Positions 1 to 7,646 of a DNA stretch of 64,000 nt are shown in pieces. The number at the start of each line of letters is the position of its first letter. The stretch's first letter is position 1. Source of the stretch: Rhodanobacteraceae bacterium (GTDB taxonomy: Bacteria; Pseudomonadota; Gammaproteobacteria; Xanthomonadales; SZUA-5); the NCBI GenBank assembly GCA_016713135.1, contig JADJPR010000022.1, positions 62,001 to 126,000 of the forward strand, read 5' to 3'. The position numbers were made by a program, and so were the translations under genes. Under the pieces are notes generated by a model. It saw nothing but the letters and a program-made list of their open reading frames with translations. It was not told the DNA's origin and did no database searches.

Positions 1-768
1 CTGGTCGAAGCCCTGCGCGCACGCGGCTGGATCGTCGGCGTGGTCAGCCGTGGATATGGGCGCAAGACCCGCGGTGTCCGGCTGGTCGACCACACCAGCA
101 CGGCCGCCGAAGTGGGTGACGAACCCTTGCTGATCGCCCTGCGCACCAAGGCCCCGGTGGCGGTCGGCGAGGACCGCGTGGAGGCTGCGCGACGGCTGCA
201 GGGTGTGGTGCCGCTGGATGTGCTGATCGCCGATGACGGCCTGGAGCACCTGTCGCTGCCGCGCTGCTGCGAGATCGTGGTGATCGACGGCCAGCGCGGC
301 TTCGGCAATGGCAGGCTGCTGCCGGCCGGACCGCTGCGTGCGCCGCTGTCGCGACTGGACCGGGTCGACCTGCGGGTGCGCAACGGCGGTGAGCCGCACG
401 CCGGCGAACTGGCGATGCGGCTGCGCATCACGGGCCTGCGGCCGATGGCGGCGGGGCCGGTGGAGCCGGTCAGCCGCTGGGCCGGCCGGCGTGCGCACGT
501 GGTGGCCGGCACGGGGAACCCGGAGCGGGTGTTCGCCAGCGCGCGCGAGATCGGGATCGATGTGATTCCGCACCCGTTGCCGGACCATGTCGACTACGCA
601 GCCAGCGGCGTGCCGGCCTTCGACGACGAACTGCCCTGTCTGACCACCGCCAAGGACGCCGTGAAGCTGCCGCGGCGCCCGGGCTGGTACGTGATGGAGC
701 TGGGATGCGAGATCGACCCGGCCATCGTCGGCCGGGTCGTCGAATGCGTGGAGCGCTCGTCCGGCTGA
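1..768 (+). CDS. lpxK: tetraacyldisaccharide 4'-kinase LpxK, 5' end missing
   Basis: LpxK phosphorylates the 4' position of the lipid A disaccharide precursor at the inner membrane, the sixth step of the Raetz pathway. The open frame runs off the left edge, so about the first 60-70 residues, including the Walker A region, are outside the window. What remains starts with the conserved VSRGYGRKTRG stretch, followed by the family motifs IADDGLEHLSL and the GNGRLLPAGPLR segment, and ends with the TTAKDAVKL motif near the C terminus. It converges on the next gene with only 4 bp between the stop codons. The family call is firm; only the N terminus is unseen. Confidence 0.95.
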   Translation: MVEALRARGWIVGVVSRGYGRKTRGVRLVDHTSTAAEVGDEPLLIALRTKAPVAVGEDRVEAARRLQGVVPLDVLIADDGLEHLSLPRCCEIVVIDGQRGFGNGRLLPAGPLRAPLSRLDRVDLRVRNGGEPHAGELAMRLRITGLRPMAAGPVEPVSRWAGRRAHVVAGTGNPERVFASAREIGIDVIPHPLPDHVDYAASGVPAFDDELPCLTTAKDAVKLPRRPGWYVMELGCEIDPAIVGRVVECVERSSG

Positions 769-772
769 AGCT

Positions 773-1093
773 TCAGCCTTTGCGCGCCGCCAGCATGTGG
801 AAACCAAGCATGCCCAGGCCCGCGGCAGCAATCACGATGCCGAAGGTGGCCGGATCGTCCTGGCGCAGGTTGAGCAGATCGATCAGGCCGAAGGCGATAC
901 CGACCAGAACCAGCACCAGGCCCCATTTCAGCGAGGACACCGCGCGGTTGCGCTCGTCGGCGGCCAGCATCGTGCGCACCAGGTCCTCGGATGCGCCGGA
1001 TTCGGCAATGCGACGGCGCACTCGGCCATCCATGATGATGTGGATCGCCACCACGATGCAGACAAACAACACGATTGGAATCAGCCACTCCAT
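773..1093 (-). CDS. small DUF6249-like membrane protein
   Basis: This 106-residue protein has three predicted membrane segments (about residues 4-20, 57-73 and 85-101). Between the first two lies a charged loop with the pattern RRRIAESGASEDLVRTML. That layout matches the DUF6249 family often found beside ECF sigma factors in Xanthomonadales; I assign it from memory of the pattern. I chose the ATG at 1093 because a good AGGAG ribosome binding site lies just upstream and the longer frame reads through implausible sequence. It is divergent from the sigma factor at 1249, with about 155 bp between them that must hold both promoters. Its function is unknown. Confidence 0.7.
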   Translation of the reverse strand: MEWLIPIVLFVCIVVAIHIIMDGRVRRRIAESGASEDLVRTMLAADERNRAVSSLKWGLVLVLVGIAFGLIDLLNLRQDDPATFGIVIAAAGLGMLGFHMLAARKG

Positions 1094-1248
1094 GGAAATC
1101 TCCTCAAGTCGGCCAGGGCGGAACTGCCCGGTTGCGGAGATGGAGACGCTGCCGACGCAGGCGGTTGCATTGCCGGCGAAAATACTTGCGTGCAGGAAAT
1201 CGCGGCGTACCCTGCAACCGATCGCGCGAGCGATGTATCCATCCCCGC

Positions 1249-1821
1249 ATGCACGATGACCGATCATTGGTGGAAGCAGCGCTTGCACGCCGTCCTGGCG
1301 CTTTCGAGCGTCTGGTGCGCGCGCATGAGAAGCTGGTCTGGCACCTGGTTGGCCGCATGGTGCAGCATCCGGAAGACACCCGCGAACTGAGCCAGGAAGT
1401 GTTCCTGCGGGTGTACCAGAAGCTGGACCAGTACCGCTACGAGAGTTCGCTGGCGACCTGGATCGGGCGCATCGCCTTCTCTATCGCCAGCCGCCACCTG
1501 GAACGCAAGCGACTGCCGCTGGACCGGGGTCTGCGCCGGGATGACGAGGATGCTGAGGACGCGTTCGCACAAATCAGCGACGATTTCGACCTGGCCCAAG
1601 CCTGTGCTGACGCCGACCTGATGCGCTGTGTGGCGGCCGAAATGGATGCCTTGCCGCCGCTGCAGCGCACCTTGGTCAGTCTCTATCATCTGGAGGAACT
1701 CGGCATCGCCGAGATCAGTGCCATCACCGGGCAACCGGAAGGCACCGTGAAGAACTACCTGTTCCGCGCCCGCAAGCGCCTGCGCGAGCGGCTGGAGCAG
1801 GCCATGGGAGTAGCCGCATGA
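1249..1821 (+). CDS. ECF-family RNA polymerase sigma factor
   Basis: A 190-residue sigma-70 family protein of the extracytoplasmic function type. Region 2 covers about residues 18-88 and contains the ELSQEVFLRVYQKL helix and the SSLATWIGRIAFS motif. Region 4 covers about 133-183 and contains a helix-turn-helix ending in GTVKNYLFRARKRLRERL. An acidic linker lies between them. The start at 1249 is the only ATG that begins just before region 2; no strong Shine-Dalgarno is visible. Its stop overlaps the start of the next gene by 4 bp, the usual arrangement for a sigma factor and its membrane regulator. No regulon can be read from the sequence. Confidence 0.9.
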   Translation: MHDDRSLVEAALARRPGAFERLVRAHEKLVWHLVGRMVQHPEDTRELSQEVFLRVYQKLDQYRYESSLATWIGRIAFSIASRHLERKRLPLDRGLRRDDEDAEDAFAQISDDFDLAQACADADLMRCVAAEMDALPPLQRTLVSLYHLEELGIAEISAITGQPEGTVKNYLFRARKRLRERLEQAMGVAA

Positions 1822-2243
1822 GCAAGCACGAATTCGACGACCGCGAATGGCAGGCCCAGGAGCGCGCACTTGCCGAGGAAAAGGATCGCGCGGTGCCCGG
1901 CAGCGATGCCCGGGTGAACCGCTATCGCGCCGCATTCCAAGCCGTGCAGCAGGCTGCGCGCGTGCCGCCGCCGCTGGATTTCGTCGCCGGCGTGCTGCGG
2001 CGGGCAGCGCAGTTCGACCGCGAGGATGCCATCGAGCGCTGGGTGCTGCGGGTAGTCGGAGCGCTGGTCGGTATTGGCCTGGCGCTGTACGTTGGCCCGA
2101 TGGCGCTCGATGCACTTGCGGCTGGCTTGCGTCCGGTGGCTCCGGGCCTTGCATCCGGTGTGCTCAGCAGTCCGTTGCTGTGGTCCGCATTGCTGGCCTT
2201 GGGCGTCGCGACTTTTGTGGATCAGGGGTGGAGCCGGCGCTGA
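1818..2243 (+). CDS. membrane protein coupled to ECF sigma factor, possible anti-sigma
   Basis: A 141-residue protein with a charged N-terminal half and two membrane segments (about residues 75-97 and 115-133). Its ATG overlaps the sigma factor stop (ATGA), implying translational coupling. Position and topology suggest it restrains the sigma factor, but I see no ZAS zinc motif (HxxxCxxC) in the N-terminal region, so a classical anti-sigma call would be inference only. It could equally be a sensor or stress membrane protein of the same operon. It converges on the epimerase-like gene with 16 bp between them. Confidence 0.65.
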   Translation: MSKHEFDDREWQAQERALAEEKDRAVPGSDARVNRYRAAFQAVQQAARVPPPLDFVAGVLRRAAQFDREDAIERWVLRVVGALVGIGLALYVGPMALDALAAGLRPVAPGLASGVLSSPLLWSALLALGVATFVDQGWSRR

Positions 2244-2259
2244 GCGACTGCGCGCTCGT

Positions 2260-3132
2260 TCAATCGCGATCGCTGCCGGGGTCGAAGGGTCGCGGCGCGA
2301 ATCCAAGCACTGCGCGGGCGGGCGCGATGTCGAACACCTGATCCTGGGCCATGCGGGCGAGTAACGCGGGTGACAGTGCAGCGGCGGCGGGCACACGACC
2401 GCTGAGCGCGGCGATCCTCAGCAGTGCGGAAAACGGCACCGGTACGGGGAAGGAAGGGTTGCCGCGAGCGCGCGCAGAGCGGGCCAGCAGCTGCGCCAGC
2501 GGGAGAGCTTCGGCGCCGGCCAACTCGAAGTTGAGCCCTCGGGCGGCGGGGTTGTCGACTGCTGCAAATGCCGCGGATGCAAGGTCGGCGACATGCACTG
2601 GCTGGCGCAACGCGCGCCCGATCGCACCCACGGGATGCGGATGCACATGCCAGCGCCGCGAGAACTGGCCGATGCGCGCCACCAGATCGTCACTGCCCCC
2701 GTAGATCAGCGTCGGTCGCAGCAGGGTCCGGGCCACACCGAGACGGGCGCACTCACGATCCAGGGCCGCCTCAGCGGCGAGCAAGCGCTGCGCCAGCGCC
2801 CGCTCATCGGCTGCACTCGACGCGATCTTGGTGGTGGCGCTGGTGGAACCGAAGGCGATGACCTGGCGCAGGCCGGACTCTGGCGCCTGCCGGGTGAGCC
2901 ACTCGATGAACAGGTCGAGTGGCCCGAGACTGATGACATGGGTGGTGCCGGCCGCCAGCGCAGCGGCCTGCGGAAGCGCGTCCATCCGCCAATGCAGCTT
3001 CCCGGCGGGTGCCCTGGCCGTGCGCGAGCTGGCACTGACGCTGGCCCCGGCGGCCGCCAGCCGCGGCAGCAACCGCATGCCGACCGCCGAGGTGGCGCCA
3101 AACAGCCGGATCGACAGCGGCAGGGCCGCCAC
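2260..3132 (-). CDS. NAD(P)-binding epimerase/reductase-like protein
   Basis: About 290 residues with a Rossmann start (RLFGATSAVGMRLL) and later SDR-type features: a substrate-binding RPTLIYGG motif and a PVHVADLASA segment typical of NAD-dependent epimerase/dehydratases. No ATG lies near the first beta strand. The GTG at 3132 gives a start 26 bp after the trxB stop and is preceded by a weak purine stretch, so I chose it. It probably forms an operon with trxB. The canonical YxxxK is not obvious, so it may be an atypical SDR. The substrate is unknown. Confidence 0.75.
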   Translation of the reverse strand: MAALPLSIRLFGATSAVGMRLLPRLAAAGASVSASSRTARAPAGKLHWRMDALPQAAALAAGTTHVISLGPLDLFIEWLTRQAPESGLRQVIAFGSTSATTKIASSAADERALAQRLLAAEAALDRECARLGVARTLLRPTLIYGGSDDLVARIGQFSRRWHVHPHPVGAIGRALRQPVHVADLASAAFAAVDNPAARGLNFELAGAEALPLAQLLARSARARGNPSFPVPVPFSALLRIAALSGRVPAAAALSPALLARMAQDQVFDIAPARAVLGFAPRPFDPGSDRD

Positions 3133-3157
3133 GCTGACGGGTGCCTGCTCGGCAAAG

Positions 3158-4102
3158 TCAGCCGTGTTGCTCCAGGAAGCGGTCAGCGTCCAACGCCGCC
3201 ATGCAGCCGGCGCCCGCCGAGGTGATCGCCTGGCGGTAGATCGGATCGGCCACATCGCCGGCGGCAAAAACGCCGGGAATGCTGGTCTGGGTGGCGAAAC
3301 CGGCGTAGCCGCTCTTGACCTTGAGGTAGCCGTTTTCCATCGCCAGCTGGCCTTCGAAGATGCCGGTGTTCGGCGTGTGGCCGATGGCGATGAACAGCCC
3401 CTGCAGCGTGATGTCGCGGGTCATGCCGCCTTCGCGCGGCGCAATGCGTACGCCGGTCACGCCGGAGTCGTCGCCCAGCACCTGGTCGACCACATGGTCC
3501 CAGATCACCTCGATGTTGGCCTTCGCAAACAGCTTGTCCTGCAGGATCTTCTCGGCGCGGAACTTGTCGCGGCGGTGCACCACCGTCACCTTGCGCGCGA
3601 TGTTCGACAGGTACAGCGCTTCCTCGACGGCGGTGTTGCCGCCGCCAATCACGGCGACATCCTGCTGGCGGTAGAAGAAGCCGTCGCAAGTGGCGCAGGC
3701 GGACACGCCCCGGCCGCGGAAGGCAGTCTCAGATTCGATCCCGAGATACTTGGCCGAGGCGCCGGTGGCGATGATCAGCGCATCGCAGGTGTAGCTGCCG
3801 GAATCGCCGATCAGGCGGAACGGCCGCTGCGACAGCTCCGCAGTGTGAATGTGGTCGAACACGATCTCGGTGTCGAAACGCTCGGCATGCGCCTTCATGC
3901 GCTCCATCAGGCCTGGGCCAGTCAGGCCATGCACGTCGCCCGGCCAGTTGTCGACCTCGGTGGTGGTCATCAGCTGACCGCCGGCATCGATGCCGGTCAC
4001 CAGCACCGGCTTCAGGTTGGCGCGCGCAGCATAGACAGCGGCGGCATAGCCGGCCGGGCCGGAACCCAGGATCAGGACGCGGCAGTGCTTGTTGGTGCTC
4101 AT
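3158..4102 (-). CDS. trxB: thioredoxin-disulfide reductase
   Basis: TrxB uses NADPH and FAD to reduce thioredoxin in the cytoplasm. The 314-residue length is standard. An N-terminal FAD-binding GSGPAGYAAA motif lies at about residues 13-22, the redox CATC pair at C136 and C139, the NADPH-binding GGGNTAVEEAL motif follows, and the protein ends with the FAD-contacting AAGDVADPIYRQ segment. The ATG at 4102 has GGAG about 7 nt upstream and no competing start. The epimerase-like gene follows 25 bp downstream. Nothing is odd about the sequence. Confidence 0.97.
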   Translation of the reverse strand: MSTNKHCRVLILGSGPAGYAAAVYAARANLKPVLVTGIDAGGQLMTTTEVDNWPGDVHGLTGPGLMERMKAHAERFDTEIVFDHIHTAELSQRPFRLIGDSGSYTCDALIIATGASAKYLGIESETAFRGRGVSACATCDGFFYRQQDVAVIGGGNTAVEEALYLSNIARKVTVVHRRDKFRAEKILQDKLFAKANIEVIWDHVVDQVLGDDSGVTGVRIAPREGGMTRDITLQGLFIAIGHTPNTGIFEGQLAMENGYLKVKSGYAGFATQTSIPGVFAAGDVADPIYRQAITSAGAGCMAALDADRFLEQHG

Positions 4103-4263
4103 CGAGGTGCTCCGGCGCAGGGCGCATGTAGGCAAGACAAGCAAGCTAGGGGCCGGGCAGCGGAAGATCAAGCGTCGAAGTGACGCTGGACCGACTGGCG
4201 CTTGCCACTTGGCCGATTCCGGAAAGGTCGGCGTGGTTGCGCCGCGGGACCGGAACGGCGGGT

Positions 4264-4806
4264 TCAGAAATCCAGTTGCACGCCACCCCAGAGGTTGCCG
4301 TCGCTGCCGCCATCGAAATCGAACCAGGTGTAGCTCGCACGCAGCGACCACTGCTGGTTGAAGCGATAGGTGCCGCCAAGTTCGACATATCCGCCGGTCT
4401 CGCTGAGGTCGATGCGGCGAGGTCCGGCGATGGTGTCGGCAGTCCCGTCTTCGTCGCGGCGGAACGCGCCGATCGCGCCGAGGACATCGAAGGAATCGGC
4501 CAGCGGTACCCGCGCCACCAGCCCAAACTGGTAAAGCGCGCCGTCCAGCTCCAGGCCGCCATCGGCAATCCCGCTGCGCTCGCTGTTGCCAAGGTCGCTC
4601 AGGCCCAGTTCCAGCGCCAGGGTGTCGTTGATGCGCCAGCCGGCATAGCCGCCCCAAGGTTGGTCGCTGTCGATGTTGCCGCCCTGGTCGTCCAGGCGCC
4701 CGTCCAGGTCGCTGCCGGCGCGCAGGCCGACATAGAAGTCATTGGCCGACCACGCCGGCGCGGCGGCGACGAGGGCGATCACGACAGCCAGGGTGCGAAT
4801 TGTCAT
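4264..4806 (-). CDS. outer-membrane beta-barrel protein
   Basis: A 180-residue protein with a clear signal peptide (about residues 1-20, ending AWSAN). The rest is rich in alternating aromatic and small residues and ends in FDFDGG...GVQLDF, with a terminal aromatic as expected for an outer-membrane barrel recognised by the BAM complex. It resembles small eight-stranded OmpW/OmpA-like porin-fold proteins. The ATG at 4806 has GGAG upstream. It lies upstream of trxB on the same strand, separated by about 160 bp, so probably a separate transcript. The specific role is unknown. Confidence 0.75.
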   Translation of the reverse strand: MTIRTLAVVIALVAAAPAWSANDFYVGLRAGSDLDGRLDDQGGNIDSDQPWGGYAGWRINDTLALELGLSDLGNSERSGIADGGLELDGALYQFGLVARVPLADSFDVLGAIGAFRRDEDGTADTIAGPRRIDLSETGGYVELGGTYRFNQQWSLRASYTWFDFDGGSDGNLWGGVQLDF

Positions 4807-4903
4807 CGAGTGTGCTCCGTTCACGGGGGCCTCGATCCTAACTCGTCACCAGGTTGTGAAGGCCCTGCCGGAAGTCCCGCTGCCTGCCGCGGTTGTCGCC
4901 GGT

Positions 4904-5185
4904 TCAGCCAGGCCTTGTACGCCAGGCACGCACGGCCTCTTCCAGGGCGGGCGAGTCGAGGATGTCGCGCCGGTGGCGCCGCTCATACGCGGCACGGCTA
5001 CCGGCAAGCTCGCGTGCGAGTTGGTCGATTTGCGTCGGGTCCGCGGCGATTGCAGCGCACTCGGCTGGATCGAGTTCCACCGCGCATTCGTACAGGCCCA
5101 CGGTGCCGCAGACGACTATCAGCCAACGACGATGATCCTGCGCCAGCAGCAACCAGTTCCATGACGATTCGGCAATCACCTGCAT
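4904..5185 (-). CDS. 93-residue hypothetical protein downstream of AraC regulator
   Basis: A small protein that starts MQVIAESSWNW, with a hydrophobic beta-like segment (WLIVVCGTVGLYE) and then a charged helical C terminus. I do not recognise a named family. The ATG at 5185 lies 6 bp after the AraC-type regulator stop and is preceded by GGGAGG, a strong ribosome binding site overlapping the end of that gene, which supports real translation and co-transcription. The acidic, SSWNW-containing N terminus looks like a soluble cytoplasmic protein. A role tied to the regulator or to alkane metabolism is only inferred from position. Confidence 0.7.
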   Translation of the reverse strand: MQVIAESSWNWLLLAQDHRRWLIVVCGTVGLYECAVELDPAECAAIAADPTQIDQLARELAGSRAAYERRHRRDILDSPALEEAVRAWRTRPG

Positions 5186-5190
5186 GCTGG

Positions 5191-6225
5191 TCAGCCTCCC
5201 GAGCGCTGGCGGAGCTCGCGCGGCGAGCAGCCGAACCAGCGGCGGCAACTGCGACCGAAGTTGGACGGATCGGCGTAACCGAGGAGTTCGGCAATGCGTT
5301 CGATGGACTGGGTGCCGTCCCGGAGCAGGCGCTGCGCCTGCGCTTGCCGGTGCGCGTCGACCAGCGCGCGATAACTGGTGTGCTCCGCCTCCAGGCGCCG
5401 ATGCAGGGTCCGCGGGGAAAGGTGCAACTGCCGCGCGAGCGCGTGCGCGGTCGGCCAGGGCGCCGGGATGGTGGCCAGCAGGGCCAGGATCCGCGGCTGC
5501 AGGGCGCTGGTTGCCCCGGTTTCCGCGAGCGCGCGTTCGAGTGCCTGCGTAGCCAGCGCATGGGCCTGGGCGTCGGCGCCGAGGCATTGCCGGTCGATGT
5601 CTTCGTTGGCGAGGCTGACCCCGGCATGCGCGCTACGGCCGAAGTGGATCGAACCACCAAGCACGCGCGCGTAGTGCGCCGCGGCGTTCGCGCAGCCTGC
5701 GGGAAAATCGTACCGCAGCGAGTCCGGGCGCCCGCCAGTCAGCAACCGGATGAACTGGTCGATGACCACCAGCAGCGCGTCATCGACGAAGCGTCGCGCA
5801 TCGCCGGCGTCGACCAGCGGAACGAGCGCCAGTCCGGTGCGCGCGGCGCCACGGCTGAGTTCGATCCGGGTTGCGGAAAAGCGCAGCGCGGCGAAGCGCG
5901 CAACGGTGCGCAGCGCTGCATCGAGCGTGCCGCTGGACAGCGCGGCGGCGCCGACGATTCCATGCATGTGTGCCTGGATGCGTGCCCCGAGTTCGAGACC
6001 CAGCCAGGGACAGTCGGCGTGGCGCAGCGCGGCGATGATCAGGCGCTGGACCTGGTCGAAGGGCAGGGCATGGTCGGCCGCGATGGTCTCGGCTGCCAGC
6101 CCGGCTTCGGCATGCACCGCAGACACCGCGATCCCGCGCTGTTGCAGCAACTGGTTCAGCAGGCGCACGTAGACCGGGTGGACCCCGGGTCCAGGCGCAG
6201 GCGGGATGCGTGGGGGCACGGACAT
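5191..6225 (-). CDS. AraC-family transcriptional regulator (AlkR/OruR type)
   Basis: A 344-residue regulator with the Arabinose_bd (PF12625)-like sensing domain over roughly residues 20-210 and a C-terminal AraC HTH over about 240-340. The HTH shows ARQLHLSPRTLHRRL as the first recognition helix and IAELLGYADPSNFGRSCRRW as the second. It is divergent from alkB with about 115 bp between the starts. The AraC-type activator of Acinetobacter alkM (AlkR) has this domain order, so control of the neighbouring alkane monooxygenase is a reasonable inference. The ATG at 6225 has only a weak ribosome binding site. An inverted ATGT/ACAT pair lies in the divergent gap near 6298-6320, but I cannot call it an operator. 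Confidence 0.88.
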   Translation of the reverse strand: MSVPPRIPPAPGPGVHPVYVRLLNQLLQQRGIAVSAVHAEAGLAAETIAADHALPFDQVQRLIIAALRHADCPWLGLELGARIQAHMHGIVGAAALSSGTLDAALRTVARFAALRFSATRIELSRGAARTGLALVPLVDAGDARRFVDDALLVVIDQFIRLLTGGRPDSLRYDFPAGCANAAAHYARVLGGSIHFGRSAHAGVSLANEDIDRQCLGADAQAHALATQALERALAETGATSALQPRILALLATIPAPWPTAHALARQLHLSPRTLHRRLEAEHTSYRALVDAHRQAQAQRLLRDGTQSIERIAELLGYADPSNFGRSCRRWFGCSPRELRQRSGG

Positions 6226-6340
6226 GCCACGAGGATAATCCACGCTGGCACGAAATGACCGGAATCTGTCGCGTGCTGCGCTGGCGACGCGGGCCGATGT
6301 CCATGAAGATGCGACACATCCTGCGCACCCCGGAGCCTGC

Positions 6341-7516
6341 ATGGCCACGACCGCCGATCCCGCCCTCCCGGCCGCATCCCCGTACCGCGACCGCAAGCGG
6401 CACGCTTGGCTGCTGTCGTTGCTGGTGCCCGTGCTGGTTGGTTCCGGGCCGTGGATGTACCTCGCCAGCGGCGAGACGGGCTTCTTGTGGCTGCCGCTGG
6501 CGGTGGTCTACCTGCTGTTCCCGCTGCTCGACTGGGTGCTCGGTGAAGACGCGAGCAATCCACCGGAGTCCGCGGTGCCCGCGCTGGAGGCGGATCGCTA
6601 CTACCGCTACATCACCTGGGCGCTGGTGCCGATGCTGTGGGGCATTTTCATCGGGTCGGCCTGGTTTGCGACGTCGCAGCCCCTGCCGCTGCACGCATGG
6701 ATCGCGCTGGCGCTGTCGACCGGCGTGGTCGGCGGCTTTTGCATCAATGTCGGCCATGAATTGGGACACAAGCGCGAGGCGCTGGAGCGCTGGCTGGCCA
6801 AGCTGGTGCTGGCGCCGACGGGCTACGGGCACTTCTACGTGGAACACAACCGCGGCCACCACCGCGATGTCGCCACGCCGGCCGATCCGGCCTCCGCGCG
6901 CCTGGGCGAGTCGCTGTGGCGTTTCGCCCTGCGCGAACTGCCCGGCGCACTGCGCCGCGGCTGGGCGCTTGAGGCCGAGCGGACGCGCGCCCTCGGCAAG
7001 CCCTGGTGGAGCCTGTCCAACGACATCGTGCAGACCAGCCTCATCACCGCGGGACTGTGGCTGGCGCTGGTCCTGTGGCTCGGTCCCGCGGTGCTGCCAT
7101 TCCTGCTGCTGGCCTCGCTGTGGGCCAACTTTCAGCTCACCTGCGCCAACTACATCGAGCACTACGGCATCTGCCGCAAGCGGCTGGCGGACGGCCGCTT
7201 CGAGGCCTGCAAGCCGCACCACTCGTGGAACAGCAACCACATCGCGTCCAACTGGGCGCTGTTCCACCTGCAGCGCCACTCCGATCATCACGCCCATGCC
7301 ACCCGGCGCTACCAGTCGCTGCGCACCTTCGACCACCTGCCGCAGCTGCCAAGCGGTTACTTCGGGATGTTCGTGCTCGCCTACTTCCCCTTGCTTTGGT
7401 TCCGTGTGATGGACCGCAGGCTGCTGCAACTGGTCGACGGCGACGTCGAGCGGATCAACTTCGATCCGCGCCGGCGCGAGGAACTGGTGCGGCGGTATGG
7501 GCTGGGGGAGGGGTGA
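6341..7516 (+). CDS. alkB: alkane 1-monooxygenase AlkB
   Basis: An integral-membrane non-heme di-iron enzyme that hydroxylates the terminal carbon of n-alkanes, fed by rubredoxin. The 391 residues include about six membrane segments and all histidine boxes of the family: HELGH at 139-143, EHNRGHH at 168-174 and LQRHSDHHAH at 310-319, plus the diagnostic NYIEHYG at 270-276. A GGAG lies 8 nt before the ATG. No rubredoxin or rubredoxin reductase gene lies beside it, so the electron donors must be encoded elsewhere. The divergent AraC regulator and the nearby wax ester synthase fit growth on alkanes and storage of the products. Confidence 0.96.
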   Translation: MATTADPALPAASPYRDRKRHAWLLSLLVPVLVGSGPWMYLASGETGFLWLPLAVVYLLFPLLDWVLGEDASNPPESAVPALEADRYYRYITWALVPMLWGIFIGSAWFATSQPLPLHAWIALALSTGVVGGFCINVGHELGHKREALERWLAKLVLAPTGYGHFYVEHNRGHHRDVATPADPASARLGESLWRFALRELPGALRRGWALEAERTRALGKPWWSLSNDIVQTSLITAGLWLALVLWLGPAVLPFLLLASLWANFQLTCANYIEHYGICRKRLADGRFEACKPHHSWNSNHIASNWALFHLQRHSDHHAHATRRYQSLRTFDHLPQLPSGYFGMFVLAYFPLLWFRVMDRRLLQLVDGDVERINFDPRRREELVRRYGLGEG

Positions 7517-7518
7517 GG

Positions 7519-7643
7519 CGGGGCACGGGGCACGGGGCACGGGAAAGGCTCGCATGCCGGACCCAAAGGGCTGAAGCAGGGCACGGTGGCAAACCTGGCA
7601 CGAGGTCTTCCCGTGCCCCCCCCGTGCCCCGTGCCCCGTGCCG
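7519..7643. repeat. intergenic inverted repeat with 7-bp tandem arms (GGGGCAC type)
   Basis: Between the convergent ends of alkB and the cytochrome/propeller gene lie two inverted arms. The left arm (about 7519-7544) repeats GGGGCAC, and the right arm (about 7607-7643) repeats its complement GTGCCCC, ending CGTGCCGCG. The spacer is about 60 nt. The arms could pair into a long hairpin in RNA or single-stranded DNA. It may act as a bidirectional terminator here, but the same architecture occurs at four other sites with different arm motifs. I see no gene in it. Confidence 0.7.
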
Positions 7644-7646
7644 CGT

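Noticed and set aside
1213..1237. ECF-type promoter (TGCAACC ... CGATGTA) before the sigma factor
   Set aside because: The spacing of 11 nt is too short for a usual ECF promoter, where about 16 is expected.
6226..6340. Sigma-54 promoter before alkB (TGGCACG seen at about 6246)
   Set aside because: The expected TTGCA element is missing at the correct distance.
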